DNA from: Comamonadaceae bacterium
GTDB lineage: Bacteria > Pseudomonadota > Gammaproteobacteria > Burkholderiales > Burkholderiaceae_C
Assembly (NCBI GenBank): GCA_947447985.1
Contig: CANFLX010000005.1
Coordinates: 46,820-110,819, forward strand
Reading direction: 5' to 3'
Length of the DNA stretch: 64,000 bases
Shown here: positions 1 to 12,665 of the stretch, piece by piece
Numbering within the stretch: the stretch's first letter is position 1
Layout of the letters: every line of letters begins with the position of its first letter
Made by a program: the position numbers and the translations under genes
Notes under the pieces: generated by a model
Seen by the model: only the letters and a program-made list of their open reading frames with translations
Told to the model about the DNA's origin: nothing
Databases searched by the model: none

Positions 1-1
1 A

Positions 2-1327
2 GAGCAGCACGTGAGCGTGCCGATTTCTCATTTTGACGAAGACAAGTTCACCTCGGGACATGCGTTTGACGGTTCGTCGATCGCTGGATGGAAGGGCATC
101 GAAGCCTCGGACATGCAACTCATGCCCGACCCCAACACCGCCAACATCGACCCCTTCTTCGAAGAAACCACCCTGTTTTTGAGCTGCGACGTGGTCGAGC
201 CCAGCGACGGCAAGGCCTATGACCGCGATCCGCGCTCGATCGCTAAGCGCGCGGAGGCCTACCTGAAGGCCTCCGGCATCGGCGACACCGCCTTCTTCGG
301 CCCCGAGCCAGAATTCTTCATCTTTGATGACGTGCGTTGGAATACCGATATGTCCGGCACCTTCTTCAAGATCGACGAAGCGGAAGCGCCCTGGAATTCC
401 GGCACCAAGATGGACGGCGGCAACAAAGGCCACCGCCCCACCGTCAAAGGCGGCTACTTCCCCGTGCCACCGGTTGACAGCACGCAAGACATGCGCGCTG
501 AAATGTCCCTGATTTTGGAATCCTTGGGCGTGCCCGTCGAAGTGTTCCACCACGAAGTGGCAGGCGCTGGTCAAAACGAAATCGGCACCAAATTCAGCAC
601 CCTGGTGCAACGCGCCGACTGGACCCAGATCCTGAAGTACGTGGTGCAAAACGTGGCCCATTCCTACGGAAAAACCGCCACTTTCATGCCCAAGCCTGTC
701 GTTGGCGACAACGGCTCCGGCATGCACGTGCACCAGTCCATCTGGAAAGACGGCAAAAACCTGTTCGCTGGCGACGGCTATGCAGGCTTGTCTGATTTCG
801 CCCTGTACTACATCGGCGGCATCATCAAGCACGCACGTGCCCTGAACGCGATCACCAACCCTGGCACCAACAGCTACAAGCGTCTGGTTCCTGGCTACGA
901 AGCACCCGTGAAATTGGCGTACTCGTCGCGCAATCGCTCGGCATCGATCCGCATTCCGTTTGTGGCAAACCCCAAAGGTCGCCGCATCGAAGCGCGTTTC
1001 CCCGATCCATTGATGAACCCCTACCTGGGCTTCTCGGCGCTGATGATGGCTGGCTTGGACGGTGTGGAAAACAAAATCCACCCCGGCGAGGCAGCCACCA
1101 AAGACCTGTACCACCTGCCGCCCGAAGAGGACGCATTGGTGCCAACCGTCTGCCACAGCCTGGACCAGGCGCTCGACTGCCTGAACGCAGACCGCGCCTT
1201 CCTGACCAAGGGCGGCGTGTTCACCGACAGCATGATCGACGCTTACATTGAACTCAAAATGGGTGAAGTGACACGCCTGCGCATGTCGACCCATCCGATC
1301 GAGTTTGACATGTACTACTCTCTGTAA
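2..1327 (+). CDS. glnA: Glutamine synthetase type I, 5' end truncated by the window edge
   Basis: Frame is open upstream of the listed start ([16 protein letters not shown]). GS motifs present: [28 protein letters not shown], and C-terminal [13 protein letters not shown]. Confidence 0.97.
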   Translation, partial: EQHVSVPISHFDEDKFTSGHAFDGSSIAGWKGIEASDMQLMPDPNTANIDPFFEETTLFLSCDVVEPSDGKAYDRDPRSIAKRAEAYLKASGIGDTAFFGPEPEFFIFDDVRWNTDMSGTFFKIDEAEAPWNSGTKMDGGNKGHRPTVKGGYFPVPPVDSTQDMRAEMSLILESLGVPVEVFHHEVAGAGQNEIGTKFSTLVQRADWTQILKYVVQNVAHSYGKTATFMPKPVVGDNGSGMHVHQSIWKDGKNLFAGDGYAGLSDFALYYIGGIIKHARALNAITNPGTNSYKRLVPGYEAPVKLAYSSRNRSASIRIPFVANPKGRRIEARFPDPLMNPYLGFSALMMAGLDGVENKIHPGEAATKDLYHLPPEEDALVPTVCHSLDQALDCLNADRAFLTKGGVFTDSMIDAYIELKMGEVTRLRMSTHPIEFDMYYSL

Positions 1328-1405
1328 CAGAGAGGCGATATGGGGGCCTTTGAGACCCGATGGCATTGCGCCTCAGGTAGCATCGGCTCACATTGAGCGT
1401 AAGTA

Positions 1406-1431
1406 AAAAGACGGCTCAGGCCGTCTTTTTT
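1406..1431 (+). terminator. Rho-independent terminator after glnA
   Basis: AAAAAGACGGC-TCAG-GCCGTCTTTTTT: perfect inverted repeat ending in a T run. Confidence 0.85.
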
Positions 1432-1450
1432 CATTTCCGAAGGGCTTCCC

Positions 1451-1918
1451 ATGCTGCGACTGTTTTTTGTGCTGATTTCCCTGGCCCTGGTTGCGGCGGG
1501 CGCAGTCCAGGCACAGGACAAAATTTACCGCTGCGGCAGTGAGTACACCAACACACCTCCCCAGGACAGTGCGGTCAAATGCGTCGTCATCGGCCCGTCC
1601 AGTGTCACGGTGGTGCCCGCGGTCAAAGCGGCCCCGCAAAGCACGGGGCCCGTGCCCCGTTCTGAGACGCAACGCAGCAAGGATGCGGATGCACGGTTCA
1701 TCCTGGAAGCTGAGTTACGCAAAGCCCAGGCGCGTCAGGCCGAGCTGCTCAAGGAATACAACAATGGCGAGCCCGAAAAGGCAGGGTCAGAGACCCGCAA
1801 TTTTCAAAAATACGCCGATCGCGTGGCCGAGATGAAGTCCAACATTCAACGCAATGACGCCGACATTGCCAGTCTTCAACGTGAAATCGCACGAATTTCC
1901 GGCCCCTCAGGACGCTAG
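1451..1918 (+). CDS. Small exported protein (DUF4124-like N-terminus, coiled-coil C-terminus)
   Basis: Signal peptide MLRLFFVLISLALVAAGAVQA, then DKIYRCGSEYTNTPP and a charged helical C-terminus. Lies between glnA and ntrB. Confidence 0.7.
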   Translation: MLRLFFVLISLALVAAGAVQAQDKIYRCGSEYTNTPPQDSAVKCVVIGPSSVTVVPAVKAAPQSTGPVPRSETQRSKDADARFILEAELRKAQARQAELLKEYNNGEPEKAGSETRNFQKYADRVAEMKSNIQRNDADIASLQREIARISGPSGR

Positions 1919-1925
1919 CATCGCC

Positions 1926-2984
1926 ATGAATCCTGGACTTCGGTTTCAACCCTTTGACCTGCTCGCCAGCCTGATTGCGGTGGTTCGTTCAGACACTGTT
2001 GTGGTGTTTTCGAACGCGGCCTTGGAAGACAGTCTGGGTATTTCGCGCCGCGCCATTGTGGGTGCACCTTTGAGCGATGTCTTCAACGATGCCAGTGCCT
2101 TGCGCGAAGCGATTGCGGGCGCCCACCGCAACGCTTTTGCCGCCATGCGTTACGACGCGTATTTGCGGCGCGTCGGGCTGGAATCTTTGCCGGTTCATGT
2201 CATCGTCACCGACGCCGAGGACGGTCTTCACTTTGTGGTGGAACTGGTGCCGCTGGAGCAACAAACCCGCCAGGAGCGCGAAGAGCGCGTGGCAGAGCGG
2301 GCGCAGGCCAACAAAGAGTTGATCCGCAATCTGGCCCACGAGATCAAAAATCCCCTTGGCGGCATTCGGGGTGCGGCGCAATTGCTGGAGATGGAAATGG
2401 ATTCCAGCGAGTTGATCGAATACACCCAGGTGATCATTCGCGAAGCCGATCGCCTGCAGACCTTGGTCGATCGATTACTGGCCCCGCACCGCCGTCCGCA
2501 CGTGGTGGGTGACGTCAATATCCATGAAGTGTGCGAACGCGTGCGTTCCCTGATTCTTGCGGAGTTCCCCAAAGGACTGCGCGTCGTTCGGGACTACGAT
2601 ATTTCCATCCCCGAGTTCCGCGGCGACCGCGAGCAACTGATTCAAACCGTGCTGAACCTCGCGCACAACGCCTGCCAAGCCTTGTCCGAGCGGATTGCGC
2701 AGGGTGACGCCAATCTCACGTTTTGCACCCGGGTTGCAAGGCAAATCACTTTTGGCAAAACCCGCTATCGGTTGGCACTGGAATTGCATGTGATAGACAA
2801 CGGGCCTGGCGTGCCAGACTCGATCAAAGAACGCATCTTCTATCCCCTGGTATCAGGGCGCGATGGTGGTTCCGGCTTAGGGCTAACGCTTGCACAAACC
2901 TTTGTGCAGCAGCACCAGGGTCAGATCGAAGTCGACAGCGTGCCAGGACGCACGGATTTCAAAATATTAATTCCGCTCCCTTAG
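1926..2984 (+). CDS. glnL: Nitrogen regulation sensor histidine kinase NtrB
   Basis: PAS-like N-terminus, H-box NLAHEIKNPLGGIRGAAQLLE, ATPase motifs DNGPGVP and GGSGLGLTLAQ. Directly upstream of ntrC. Start trimmed to MNPGLRF. Confidence 0.93.
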   Translation: MNPGLRFQPFDLLASLIAVVRSDTVVVFSNAALEDSLGISRRAIVGAPLSDVFNDASALREAIAGAHRNAFAAMRYDAYLRRVGLESLPVHVIVTDAEDGLHFVVELVPLEQQTRQEREERVAERAQANKELIRNLAHEIKNPLGGIRGAAQLLEMEMDSSELIEYTQVIIREADRLQTLVDRLLAPHRRPHVVGDVNIHEVCERVRSLILAEFPKGLRVVRDYDISIPEFRGDREQLIQTVLNLAHNACQALSERIAQGDANLTFCTRVARQITFGKTRYRLALELHVIDNGPGVPDSIKERIFYPLVSGRDGGSGLGLTLAQTFVQQHQGQIEVDSVPGRTDFKILIPLP

Positions 2985-3007
2985 TCGACCCCTCAAGAAA
3001 GCAAGAC

Positions 3008-4597
3008 ATGAAACCGATTTGGATCGTAGACGATGACCAGTCCATACGGTTTGTCCTAGAGAAAGCCTTGTTGCGCGAGCATTTGCCCACGCGCAGCTTT
3101 TCCAATCCGCGCGATGTGCTGGCGGCTTTAGAAGACGCCAGTGACGAGGATTCGCCTCAAATTCTGGTGAGTGACATCCGCATGCCCGGCGGCTCGGGTC
3201 TTGATTTGCTTGAAAAAGTCAAGGCCCGCCACCCTGGGCTTCCCGTCATCATCATGACCGCGTTCTCGGATTTGGACAGCGCTGTGAGTGCGTTTCAAGG
3301 CGGCGCCTTTGAATACCTGCCCAAACCCTTTGATTTGCCCAAAGCCGTCGAACTGATTCGCCGTGCGGTGCAAGAAAGCCAGCGCGAAGAATTTGCGGAA
3401 GAGCGCATGAGCGATACCCCCGAGATGCTCGGCCAGGCACCCGCCATGCAAGACGTGTTTCGCGCCATTGGTCGCTTGAGCCAAAGCAACGTCACCGTGA
3501 TGATTACCGGTGAATCCGGTTCGGGCAAAGAGTTGGTAGCGCGCGCGCTGCACAAGCATTCGCCACGCGCCAGCGGCCCCTTTGTCGCCATCAACACCGC
3601 CGCGATTCCCAAAGACTTGCTGGAGAGCGAACTGTTTGGCCACGAGCGTGGTGCCTTCACCGGGGCGCAGGCGCAGCGGCGCGGCCGTTTCGAGCAGGCC
3701 GACGAAGGAACTTTGTTCCTCGATGAAATCGGCGACATGCCTTTCGAGCTGCAAACCCGGCTTTTGCGGGTGCTCAGCGACGGTCATTTCTACCGCGTCG
3801 GCGGCCACAGCGCGGTCAAGTCGAATGTGCGCGTCATTGCTGCAACCCACCAGGACCTGGAGCAGCGGGTCAAAGAGGGGGCATTCCGCGAAGATCTGTA
3901 CCACCGGCTCAACGTGATTCGTTTGCGCCTGCCGGCCCTGCGTGAGCGGCGTGAAGATATTCCTATGCTCACGCGGCACTTTTTGCAACACAGCGCCAAG
4001 CAGCTGGGGGTGGAGCCCAAGCGCATCGCAGACAGCGCCGTGGCAGCGTTGGAAAATTTTGCGTTCCCGGGCAATGTGCGCCAATTGGAAAACGTCTGCC
4101 ATTGGCTCACGGTGATGGCGCCAGCGCAGGTGATTGAACCCAAGGACTTGCCGCCCGAGATCGGTGTTGCGCGCACCGGGTTGGTTCCAGCCAGCACCAG
4201 CGAAAGCAGCCCGCCCGTGAACTCACTTTCCTCTGCGCTCCTGCAAGCGCCGCTGGAGACTTCGTTCGCACCCGCTCCAACATCGGACAGAGCAGACCAG
4301 GCGATGCCGGATCGGGCCCCGGCCGTGGCAGGTGTTCCCACAGCCCAGGGGGCGGGCCACGTCGACTGGGAGCAAGAACTTGAAAGCGAAGCCCTCGCAC
4401 TCTTGCGCAGCGGCCAAGCCGACGTGTGGGATCTGCTGTCGCGCAGGTTTGAGGCGCGCTTGATTCAAGCGGCGCTGACCGACACCCGCGGCCGTCGCAT
4501 TGAAGCTGCCCAGAAGCTGGGCATAGGCCGCAACACCATCACCCGCAAAATCCAGGAATTGGGATTGGAGCGGGACCACCCCTCTGCACAGGACTAA
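3008..4597 (+). CDS. glnG: Nitrogen regulation response regulator NtrC (sigma54 activator)
   Basis: Receiver MKPIWIVDDDQSIR, Walker A GESGSGKE, GAFTGA loop, C-terminal Fis-type HTH (RIEAAQKLGIGRNTITRKIQELGL). Confidence 0.95.
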   Translation: MKPIWIVDDDQSIRFVLEKALLREHLPTRSFSNPRDVLAALEDASDEDSPQILVSDIRMPGGSGLDLLEKVKARHPGLPVIIMTAFSDLDSAVSAFQGGAFEYLPKPFDLPKAVELIRRAVQESQREEFAEERMSDTPEMLGQAPAMQDVFRAIGRLSQSNVTVMITGESGSGKELVARALHKHSPRASGPFVAINTAAIPKDLLESELFGHERGAFTGAQAQRRGRFEQADEGTLFLDEIGDMPFELQTRLLRVLSDGHFYRVGGHSAVKSNVRVIAATHQDLEQRVKEGAFREDLYHRLNVIRLRLPALRERREDIPMLTRHFLQHSAKQLGVEPKRIADSAVAALENFAFPGNVRQLENVCHWLTVMAPAQVIEPKDLPPEIGVARTGLVPASTSESSPPVNSLSSALLQAPLETSFAPAPTSDRADQAMPDRAPAVAGVPTAQGAGHVDWEQELESEALALLRSGQADVWDLLSRRFEARLIQAALTDTRGRRIEAAQKLGIGRNTITRKIQELGLERDHPSAQD

Positions 4598-5373
4598 GGC
4601 GCAGCAGCCAGATCCAGGTCCACCACAACGGGGGCGTGGTCGCTGGGGCGCTCGTTTTTGCGCGGTGCTTTGTCGATCACGCAGCTGCGCGCCAAGGGCT
4701 TGAGTGCGTTGCTGATCAGCACATGGTCAATGCGCAGGCCGCGGTTGCGCCTGAAGGCAAAGTCGCGGTAGTCCCACCAGCTGTAGCTTTTCGGCTCCTG
4801 GGCAAACAGGCGATAGCTGTCGTGCAAGCCCAGCGCAATGAGGGCGCGCAAGTGGTAGCGCTCTTCTTCGGTGCAGTGAATCTGGTCGCGCATGCCCTGC
4901 GGATCCCACACATCGTCGTCATCGAAGGTGATGTTGTAGTCGCCCATCAACACCAACTGCGGGTGTTGCTCCAGCTCTTGCTTGAGCCAGGTGCGCAGGC
5001 CCTTGAGCCATTCCATTTTGTATTCAAACTTGTCGGTGCCCGGCGCTTGGCCGTTGGGAAAATAGGCGCCAACAACCCGCGTGCCCGCGACGGTGGCGCA
5101 AATCACGCGGGCCATGTCGTCGGCGAAACCGGGAATGTTTTTCACCACATCGGTGGCAGGTGTACGGCTCAACAGTGCCACGCCGTTGTAGGTCTTTTGT
5201 CCAAACCAATGCGCGTGGTAGCCGGCCGCTTGGAAGGCCTCCGCGGGAAACTTGTCGTCCGTCATCTTGGTCTCTTGCAAGACCAAAACCTCGACCGGGT
5301 TGGCCTGCAACCAGTCGAGCACTTGCGGCAGACGCACGGTGAGCGAATTGACGTTCCAGGTGGCAAATTTCAT
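4594..5373 (-). CDS. xthA: Exodeoxyribonuclease III
   Basis: MKFATWNVNSLTVRLPQVLDWL, LQETKMTDDKFP, GDYNI, C-terminal SDHAPVVVDLDL. Confidence 0.93.
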   Translation of the reverse strand: MKFATWNVNSLTVRLPQVLDWLQANPVEVLVLQETKMTDDKFPAEAFQAAGYHAHWFGQKTYNGVALLSRTPATDVVKNIPGFADDMARVICATVAGTRVVGAYFPNGQAPGTDKFEYKMEWLKGLRTWLKQELEQHPQLVLMGDYNITFDDDDVWDPQGMRDQIHCTEEERYHLRALIALGLHDSYRLFAQEPKSYSWWDYRDFAFRRNRGLRIDHVLISNALKPLARSCVIDKAPRKNERPSDHAPVVVDLDLAAAP

Positions 5374-5870
5374 GGCGTAACTTTTTCGGCGCGGTGGTAG
5401 GTGACGAATTCGAAGGCAATGCCGCTGGCCGCAACGTGGCTCTCGCGCCGGGTGGGTGTCCATTCGCTGCCAAGGGCGGGCGCGTAGGCATCGCCCTCGA
5501 CGGCGAGTTCAATTTCAGTAACCTCGACGCTGCTGGCCAGGGGCAAAGCCTGGGCATAAATCTGCGCCCCGCCAATGACCCACACATCTGGGTGCGTTGC
5601 GCACAGGTCCATCGCGGCTTGCAGCGAATGCACCACCTCGGCGCCATCGGCCTGCCAGTCGGTCTGCCGGGTGATGACCACGTTGGTCCGCCCTGGCAGC
5701 GGGCGGAACTTCGGGGGCAGAGAATCCCAGGTCTTGCGCCCCATGACCACCGGGCAGCCCAGCGTGGTGCGTTTGAAATGGGCCAGGTCCTCGGGCAGAT
5801 GCCAGGGCAAGCGCCCCTGGTCACCGATGACGCCATTGGCCGCGCGGGCGTAAATCAGGTGCAGACGCAT
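5370..5870 (-). CDS. folA: Dihydrofolate reductase
   Basis: NGVIGDQGRLPWHLPEDLAHFKRTTLGCPVVMGRKTWDSLP; downstream of thyA. Confidence 0.95.
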   Translation of the reverse strand: MRLHLIYARAANGVIGDQGRLPWHLPEDLAHFKRTTLGCPVVMGRKTWDSLPPKFRPLPGRTNVVITRQTDWQADGAEVVHSLQAAMDLCATHPDVWVIGGAQIYAQALPLASSVEVTEIELAVEGDAYAPALGSEWTPTRRESHVAASGIAFEFVTYHRAEKVTP

Positions 5871-5879
5871 AGAGCCGGT

Positions 5880-6734
5880 TTACACCGCGACCGGTGCTTT
5901 GATCGCAGGGTGGGGCGCATAGCCTCGCACCTCAAAGTCTTCAAACTGGTAGTCAAAGATCGACGCGGGCCGACGCACGATGTGGAGCGTGGGGTAGGGC
6001 AGAGGCGCGCGGGACAGCTGCAGTTCCACTTGTTCGTGGTGGTTGCTGTAAATGTGGCAGTCGCCCCCCGTCCAAATGAAGTCGCCCACATCCAGGTCGC
6101 ACTGCTGCGCCACCATGTGGGTGAGCAAAGCGTAGCTGGCAATGTTGAAAGGCACGCCCAGAAAAATATCGGCACTGCGCTGGTAGAGCTGGCAGCTCAG
6201 TTTGCCTTTGCCACCGGGCTGGCTTGGCGGCGCGACATAGAACTGAAAAAACGCGTGGCAGGGCATGAGCGCCATCTTGGACAGCTCGGCCACATTCCAG
6301 GCACTCACAATCATGCGGCGCGAGTCCGGATTGGTCTTGAGGGTGTGAATCAGCTCGCTGATCTGGTCGATGTGTTTGCCGTCGGGCGTGGGCCAACTGC
6401 GCCACTGCACGCCATACACCGGACCCAGGTCACCATCGGGCCGGGCCCACTCGTCCCAAATCGTGACGCCTCGCTCAGTGAGCCAGTGGTTGTTGCTCGA
6501 CCCGGTCAAAAACCACAACAACTCCACAATGATGCTGCGCAAGTGCACTTTTTTGGTCGTGACCAAGGGGAAACCTTGGGCCAAATCAAAGCGCATTTGG
6601 TGGCCGAAAATGCTCTTCGTGCCCGTGCCGGTGCGGTCTTGTTTGTCCAAACCGTGGGTGTAGGCCAAGCGCAGCAAATCTTCGTATTGCTGGGCGACCG
6701 GTAAGGCGGTAGGGTGAGGGGTAGAGATGGTCAT
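5880..6734 (-). CDS. thyA: Thymidylate synthase
   Basis: [33 protein letters not shown] catalytic Cys region, [22 protein letters not shown]. Confidence 0.97.
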   Translation of the reverse strand: MTISTPHPTALPVAQQYEDLLRLAYTHGLDKQDRTGTGTKSIFGHQMRFDLAQGFPLVTTKKVHLRSIIVELLWFLTGSSNNHWLTERGVTIWDEWARPDGDLGPVYGVQWRSWPTPDGKHIDQISELIHTLKTNPDSRRMIVSAWNVAELSKMALMPCHAFFQFYVAPPSQPGGKGKLSCQLYQRSADIFLGVPFNIASYALLTHMVAQQCDLDVGDFIWTGGDCHIYSNHHEQVELQLSRAPLPYPTLHIVRRPASIFDYQFEDFEVRGYAPHPAIKAPVAV

Positions 6735-6800
6735 GGTGGCGGTGCGTCGACAATGTTCAATTGTAGGTTGACGCCGAATTCCAACTCCCAGCCAGCGTGT

Positions 6801-7958
6801 TCAGGTCAGGTGGTCCAGCAAGGTCGTGAGTGCCAAAAGCAGCACCAGCAAGCTCACCACCATGGGCATCACCGACGCCAACCCTGCCCAGGTCGCCAGG
6901 ACCCCAAATGCAGCAGGAATCAGCGAGCCCCCCGCGTAGGCACAGGTCATTTGGCGCCCAATCAAGGTGCGCAGGGCCTCGGGCGGAAATCGGTTGGCGG
7001 TTTCGTGCATCAGGGACGGAAAGATGGGCGCACATCCCAGCCCCATCAGCACCAGTCCGACAGGGGAGGCCGCCCCGAACCACTGCGGCAGCGCAAACAG
7101 CAGCGCCCCGGTGGTGGCCAGACAGATGCCAAAGCGCACCAAGCGCCGATTACCGATTCGGTTGGCGACCAGACCAATACCAAAGCGCCCGGCAGTGATG
7201 GTGCCGAAGTACATGGCCACCCAGCCACCAGCACTTGCAGCGGGCAGGCCACGGTCCGTCACCAAAATGCTGGCCGACCACAGGCCGGTGCCCATTTCTG
7301 CCGCGACGTAAAACAAAAAACACAGGGGTGCCAGCCACAGCGTGAATGCCGATGGCGCCTTCTGAACCAGCGCCGCCGTCTGCGTGTCGGCTTGCTTGGC
7401 TGCATCCGAGGCTTGCGACCACAAAGACAGGGAAAGCCACAGCAGGGCGGCCAGCGCCAGCTGCATGAAGCCCAAGGTCCGAAGCCCCGCCGCCCAGCCA
7501 CCGACGCCTTCCAGCGAGACACCCATGATGAGCGGGCCCGTGGTGGCGCCTATGCCCCAGCAGCCGTGCAGCCAGTTCATGTGCCGCGACGAATAATGCA
7601 CAGCCACAAAGTGGTTCAGACTGGCGTCCACCGCCCCAGCGCCCAAACCCAAGGGGATGGCCAGTGCCACCACCCAGATGAAGCTCGGTGCGACGGAAAA
7701 ACCCAGCAAGGCCAGCGAGGTCATCAGGCAGCTGCCAGCGACCACCGCGCCAGTGCCCAGGCGTTGCACCACTGCGCCGGCCAGCAGACTGGAGCTGGCG
7801 GAACACACCGTCATGGTGATGGTGATCGCGCCCACAGCGGCCAAGGGTTGGTCCAGGCTGGCACGCATAAAGGGCCAGGCCACACCCAGTACGCCATCGG
7901 GCAAGCCCAGGCTAATAAAGGCGAGGTAAACCAGGCCTAAAAGAAAGCGTTGTGCCAT
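6801..7958 (-). CDS. MFS transporter (sugar permease-like)
   Basis: About 12 hydrophobic segments; GLPDGVLGVAWPFMRA N-terminus; MFS-like loops. Confidence 0.8.
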   Translation of the reverse strand: MAQRFLLGLVYLAFISLGLPDGVLGVAWPFMRASLDQPLAAVGAITITMTVCSASSSLLAGAVVQRLGTGAVVAGSCLMTSLALLGFSVAPSFIWVVALAIPLGLGAGAVDASLNHFVAVHYSSRHMNWLHGCWGIGATTGPLIMGVSLEGVGGWAAGLRTLGFMQLALAALLWLSLSLWSQASDAAKQADTQTAALVQKAPSAFTLWLAPLCFLFYVAAEMGTGLWSASILVTDRGLPAASAGGWVAMYFGTITAGRFGIGLVANRIGNRRLVRFGICLATTGALLFALPQWFGAASPVGLVLMGLGCAPIFPSLMHETANRFPPEALRTLIGRQMTCAYAGGSLIPAAFGVLATWAGLASVMPMVVSLLVLLLALTTLLDHLT

Positions 7959-7986
7959 CGGTCGCAGTGGATTGGCAAACCTTGCT

Positions 7987-9405
7987 TTAGCGCGACAGCA
8001 TGCGCCCAGGGTTCATAAGGTTGTGCGGGTCCAGGGCGGTCTTGATAGAGCGCATCAGGCCCAATGCCACGGGCGACTTGTGCTTTTCCAGCTTTTCACG
8101 CTTGAGGCTGCCAATGCCGTGCTCCGCAGAAATAGAGCCGTTGAATGCATCCACCAGCGCGTACACCACGGCGTTGATCGGGCCTTCCTGGTCGCGCAAA
8201 AAGGCTTCGGCGTCCGTGTTGGCCGGCGCTTGCACGTTGTAGTGCAAATTGCCATCTCCCAAGTGGCCGTAATTGACCAATCGAACGCCTGGAAACTGCG
8301 CCTCCAGCGCCGCATCGGCGAGCCGCACAAACTCGGGAATCCGAGATACCGCAATCGAGATGTCGTGCTTGATATTGAGACCTTCTTGGGCCTGCGCCAA
8401 GGGAATGCTCTCACGGATGTGCCAGAGCGCACGTGCCTGCGCCATGCTCTCGGCCACCACCGCGTCGCTGGCGCAGCCCTGCGCCATGGCGTCCTCTAAC
8501 AGGCGTTCAAATTGGCCACGCGCGTGGTCGTCGGATTCGCTGTCGGAGTTTTCCAGCACCACACAGTAGGGCGTGGTCTCGTAAAAGGGCACGCGTTGCT
8601 GCGGGAAGTGCTTGGTCACCAGGCTCAGCGCAAATTGGCCCATGACCTCGAAGCCGGTCAGGCCCGCGCCCAAATGCTGGTGCGCCAATCCCAGCAAGGC
8701 CACGGCCGCGTCCAGTGAAGGAACCGCTGCCAAGGCCGTCAACTGCGATTTGGGTGCCGGATACAGCTTCATGGTGGCGGCGGTAATCACGCCCAGCGTG
8801 CCCTCCGATCCAATGAACAGGTGGCGCAGGTCGTAGCCGGTGTTGTCTTTGCGCAAGCCGGTCAAGCCGCTCCACACCTCGCCCTGCGCGGTGACCACTT
8901 CAAGCCCGAGGCAGAGCTCGCGCGTGTTGCCAAAGCGCACCACCTGGGTGCCGCCCGCATTGGTTCCTAAGTTGCCACCAATGGTGCAACTTCCCTCAGA
9001 CGCCAGGCTGAGCGGAAACAAAAATCCCGCTTTCTCGCAGGCGTCTTGCAAACTTTGGAGTACGCAGCCCGCCTCCACGGTCATGGTCAGGTTGGCGGCG
9101 TCCAGGCTGCGAATCGCGTTCATGCGGGTCAGGCTCAACACAATTTGCGACCCGCTGGCGTCCGGCGTGGAGCCAACGACCATGCCGGTGTTGCCGCCCT
9201 GGGGCACGATGCTGACACCCTCTGCCGCACACGCTTTGACGATCTGCGCCACCTGCGCTGTGCTGTTGGGGCGTACCACGGCCAGCGCTTTGCCACGCTC
9301 GCGGCGGCGCCAGTCGAGCTCGTAGCCGGTCAGGTCGCCCTCGGTCAGGACATGGGCGTCGCCGACGATGGCGCGCAAGGATTGCAAAAATTCGGGTCGG
9401 CTCAT
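7987..9405 (-). CDS. FAD-binding oxidase/dehydrogenase (GlcD / D-lactate dehydrogenase family)
   Basis: FAD_binding_4 motifs (VVRPNSTAQVAQIVKACAAEGVSIVPQGGNTGMVVGSTPD, GSEGTLGVITAATMKLYP) and C-terminal NYGHLGDGNLHYNV, SAEHGIG. Start trimmed to MSRPEFLQ. Confidence 0.9.
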   Translation of the reverse strand: MSRPEFLQSLRAIVGDAHVLTEGDLTGYELDWRRRERGKALAVVRPNSTAQVAQIVKACAAEGVSIVPQGGNTGMVVGSTPDASGSQIVLSLTRMNAIRSLDAANLTMTVEAGCVLQSLQDACEKAGFLFPLSLASEGSCTIGGNLGTNAGGTQVVRFGNTRELCLGLEVVTAQGEVWSGLTGLRKDNTGYDLRHLFIGSEGTLGVITAATMKLYPAPKSQLTALAAVPSLDAAVALLGLAHQHLGAGLTGFEVMGQFALSLVTKHFPQQRVPFYETTPYCVVLENSDSESDDHARGQFERLLEDAMAQGCASDAVVAESMAQARALWHIRESIPLAQAQEGLNIKHDISIAVSRIPEFVRLADAALEAQFPGVRLVNYGHLGDGNLHYNVQAPANTDAEAFLRDQEGPINAVVYALVDAFNGSISAEHGIGSLKREKLEKHKSPVALGLMRSIKTALDPHNLMNPGRMLSR

Positions 9406-9869
9406 GGTGCGATGGGGGTGGCTTGATCGGTCGAATCGGGGCTTTGCAGCGTGGACTTGGCGTTGCGCAAACGCAGGCGCACATGCAGCGCGCAGCCTGC
9501 AAACAAGGTCAGGCACAGCACGACTTCCAACAAGGCGTAGTAGTGACTGGGCGCCCGGTCGCTGTAGGCACGCACCACGCCTTCGGTGAAATAGAGCCAG
9601 ACCAGCAAACTGACCCAGCGGTAGGTGTACATCCGGTTTTTGAGCAAGCCCGCGATCGGCACGCACAGCGGCAGAGCTTTGAGGGCGAGCAATGAGCCGC
9701 CCGGTTTGATGGGCGCCAAGTAGAGCTCCCAGGCCACGCACAAGACCACCAAGGCCACCAAACTCGACACCGCCAGCCGCCGGCTGAGGTCTACTTGGGG
9801 CATGCCCGCCGCAATGGCCGCGTCGCGGGCCGGGTCGTCAGAAGGGAGAGAGGGGGAGGGGAGATTCAT
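9402..9869 (-). CDS. DUF2069-type small membrane protein
   Basis: Four hydrophobic segments; KNRMYTYRWVSLLVWLYFTEGVVRAYSD typical of the family. Confidence 0.75.
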   Translation of the reverse strand: MNLPSPSLPSDDPARDAAIAAGMPQVDLSRRLAVSSLVALVVLCVAWELYLAPIKPGGSLLALKALPLCVPIAGLLKNRMYTYRWVSLLVWLYFTEGVVRAYSDRAPSHYYALLEVVLCLTLFAGCALHVRLRLRNAKSTLQSPDSTDQATPIAP

Positions 9870-9890
9870 GGCGGTGGCATCATAGCGGTC

Positions 9891-12645
<2,755 letters not shown>

Positions 12646-12665
12646 GTTTGCCACCAGGGCACCTC

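Noticed and set aside
3128-4102. 324-aa ORF on - strand
   Set aside because: Antisense to ntrC; shadow ORF.
5394-6704. 436-aa ORF on + strand
   Set aside because: Antisense shadow of folA/thyA, which have strong family motifs; composition is His/Gly/Arg-rich and unlike a real protein.
6714-7940. 408-aa ORF on + strand
   Set aside because: Antisense to the MFS gene; Gln/Arg/Gly-rich with no recognisable fold.
9841-9864. 24-nt homopurine tract
   Set aside because: Encodes Pro/Ser/Leu codons at the start of the DUF2069 protein; no sign of a phase-variable homopolymer.
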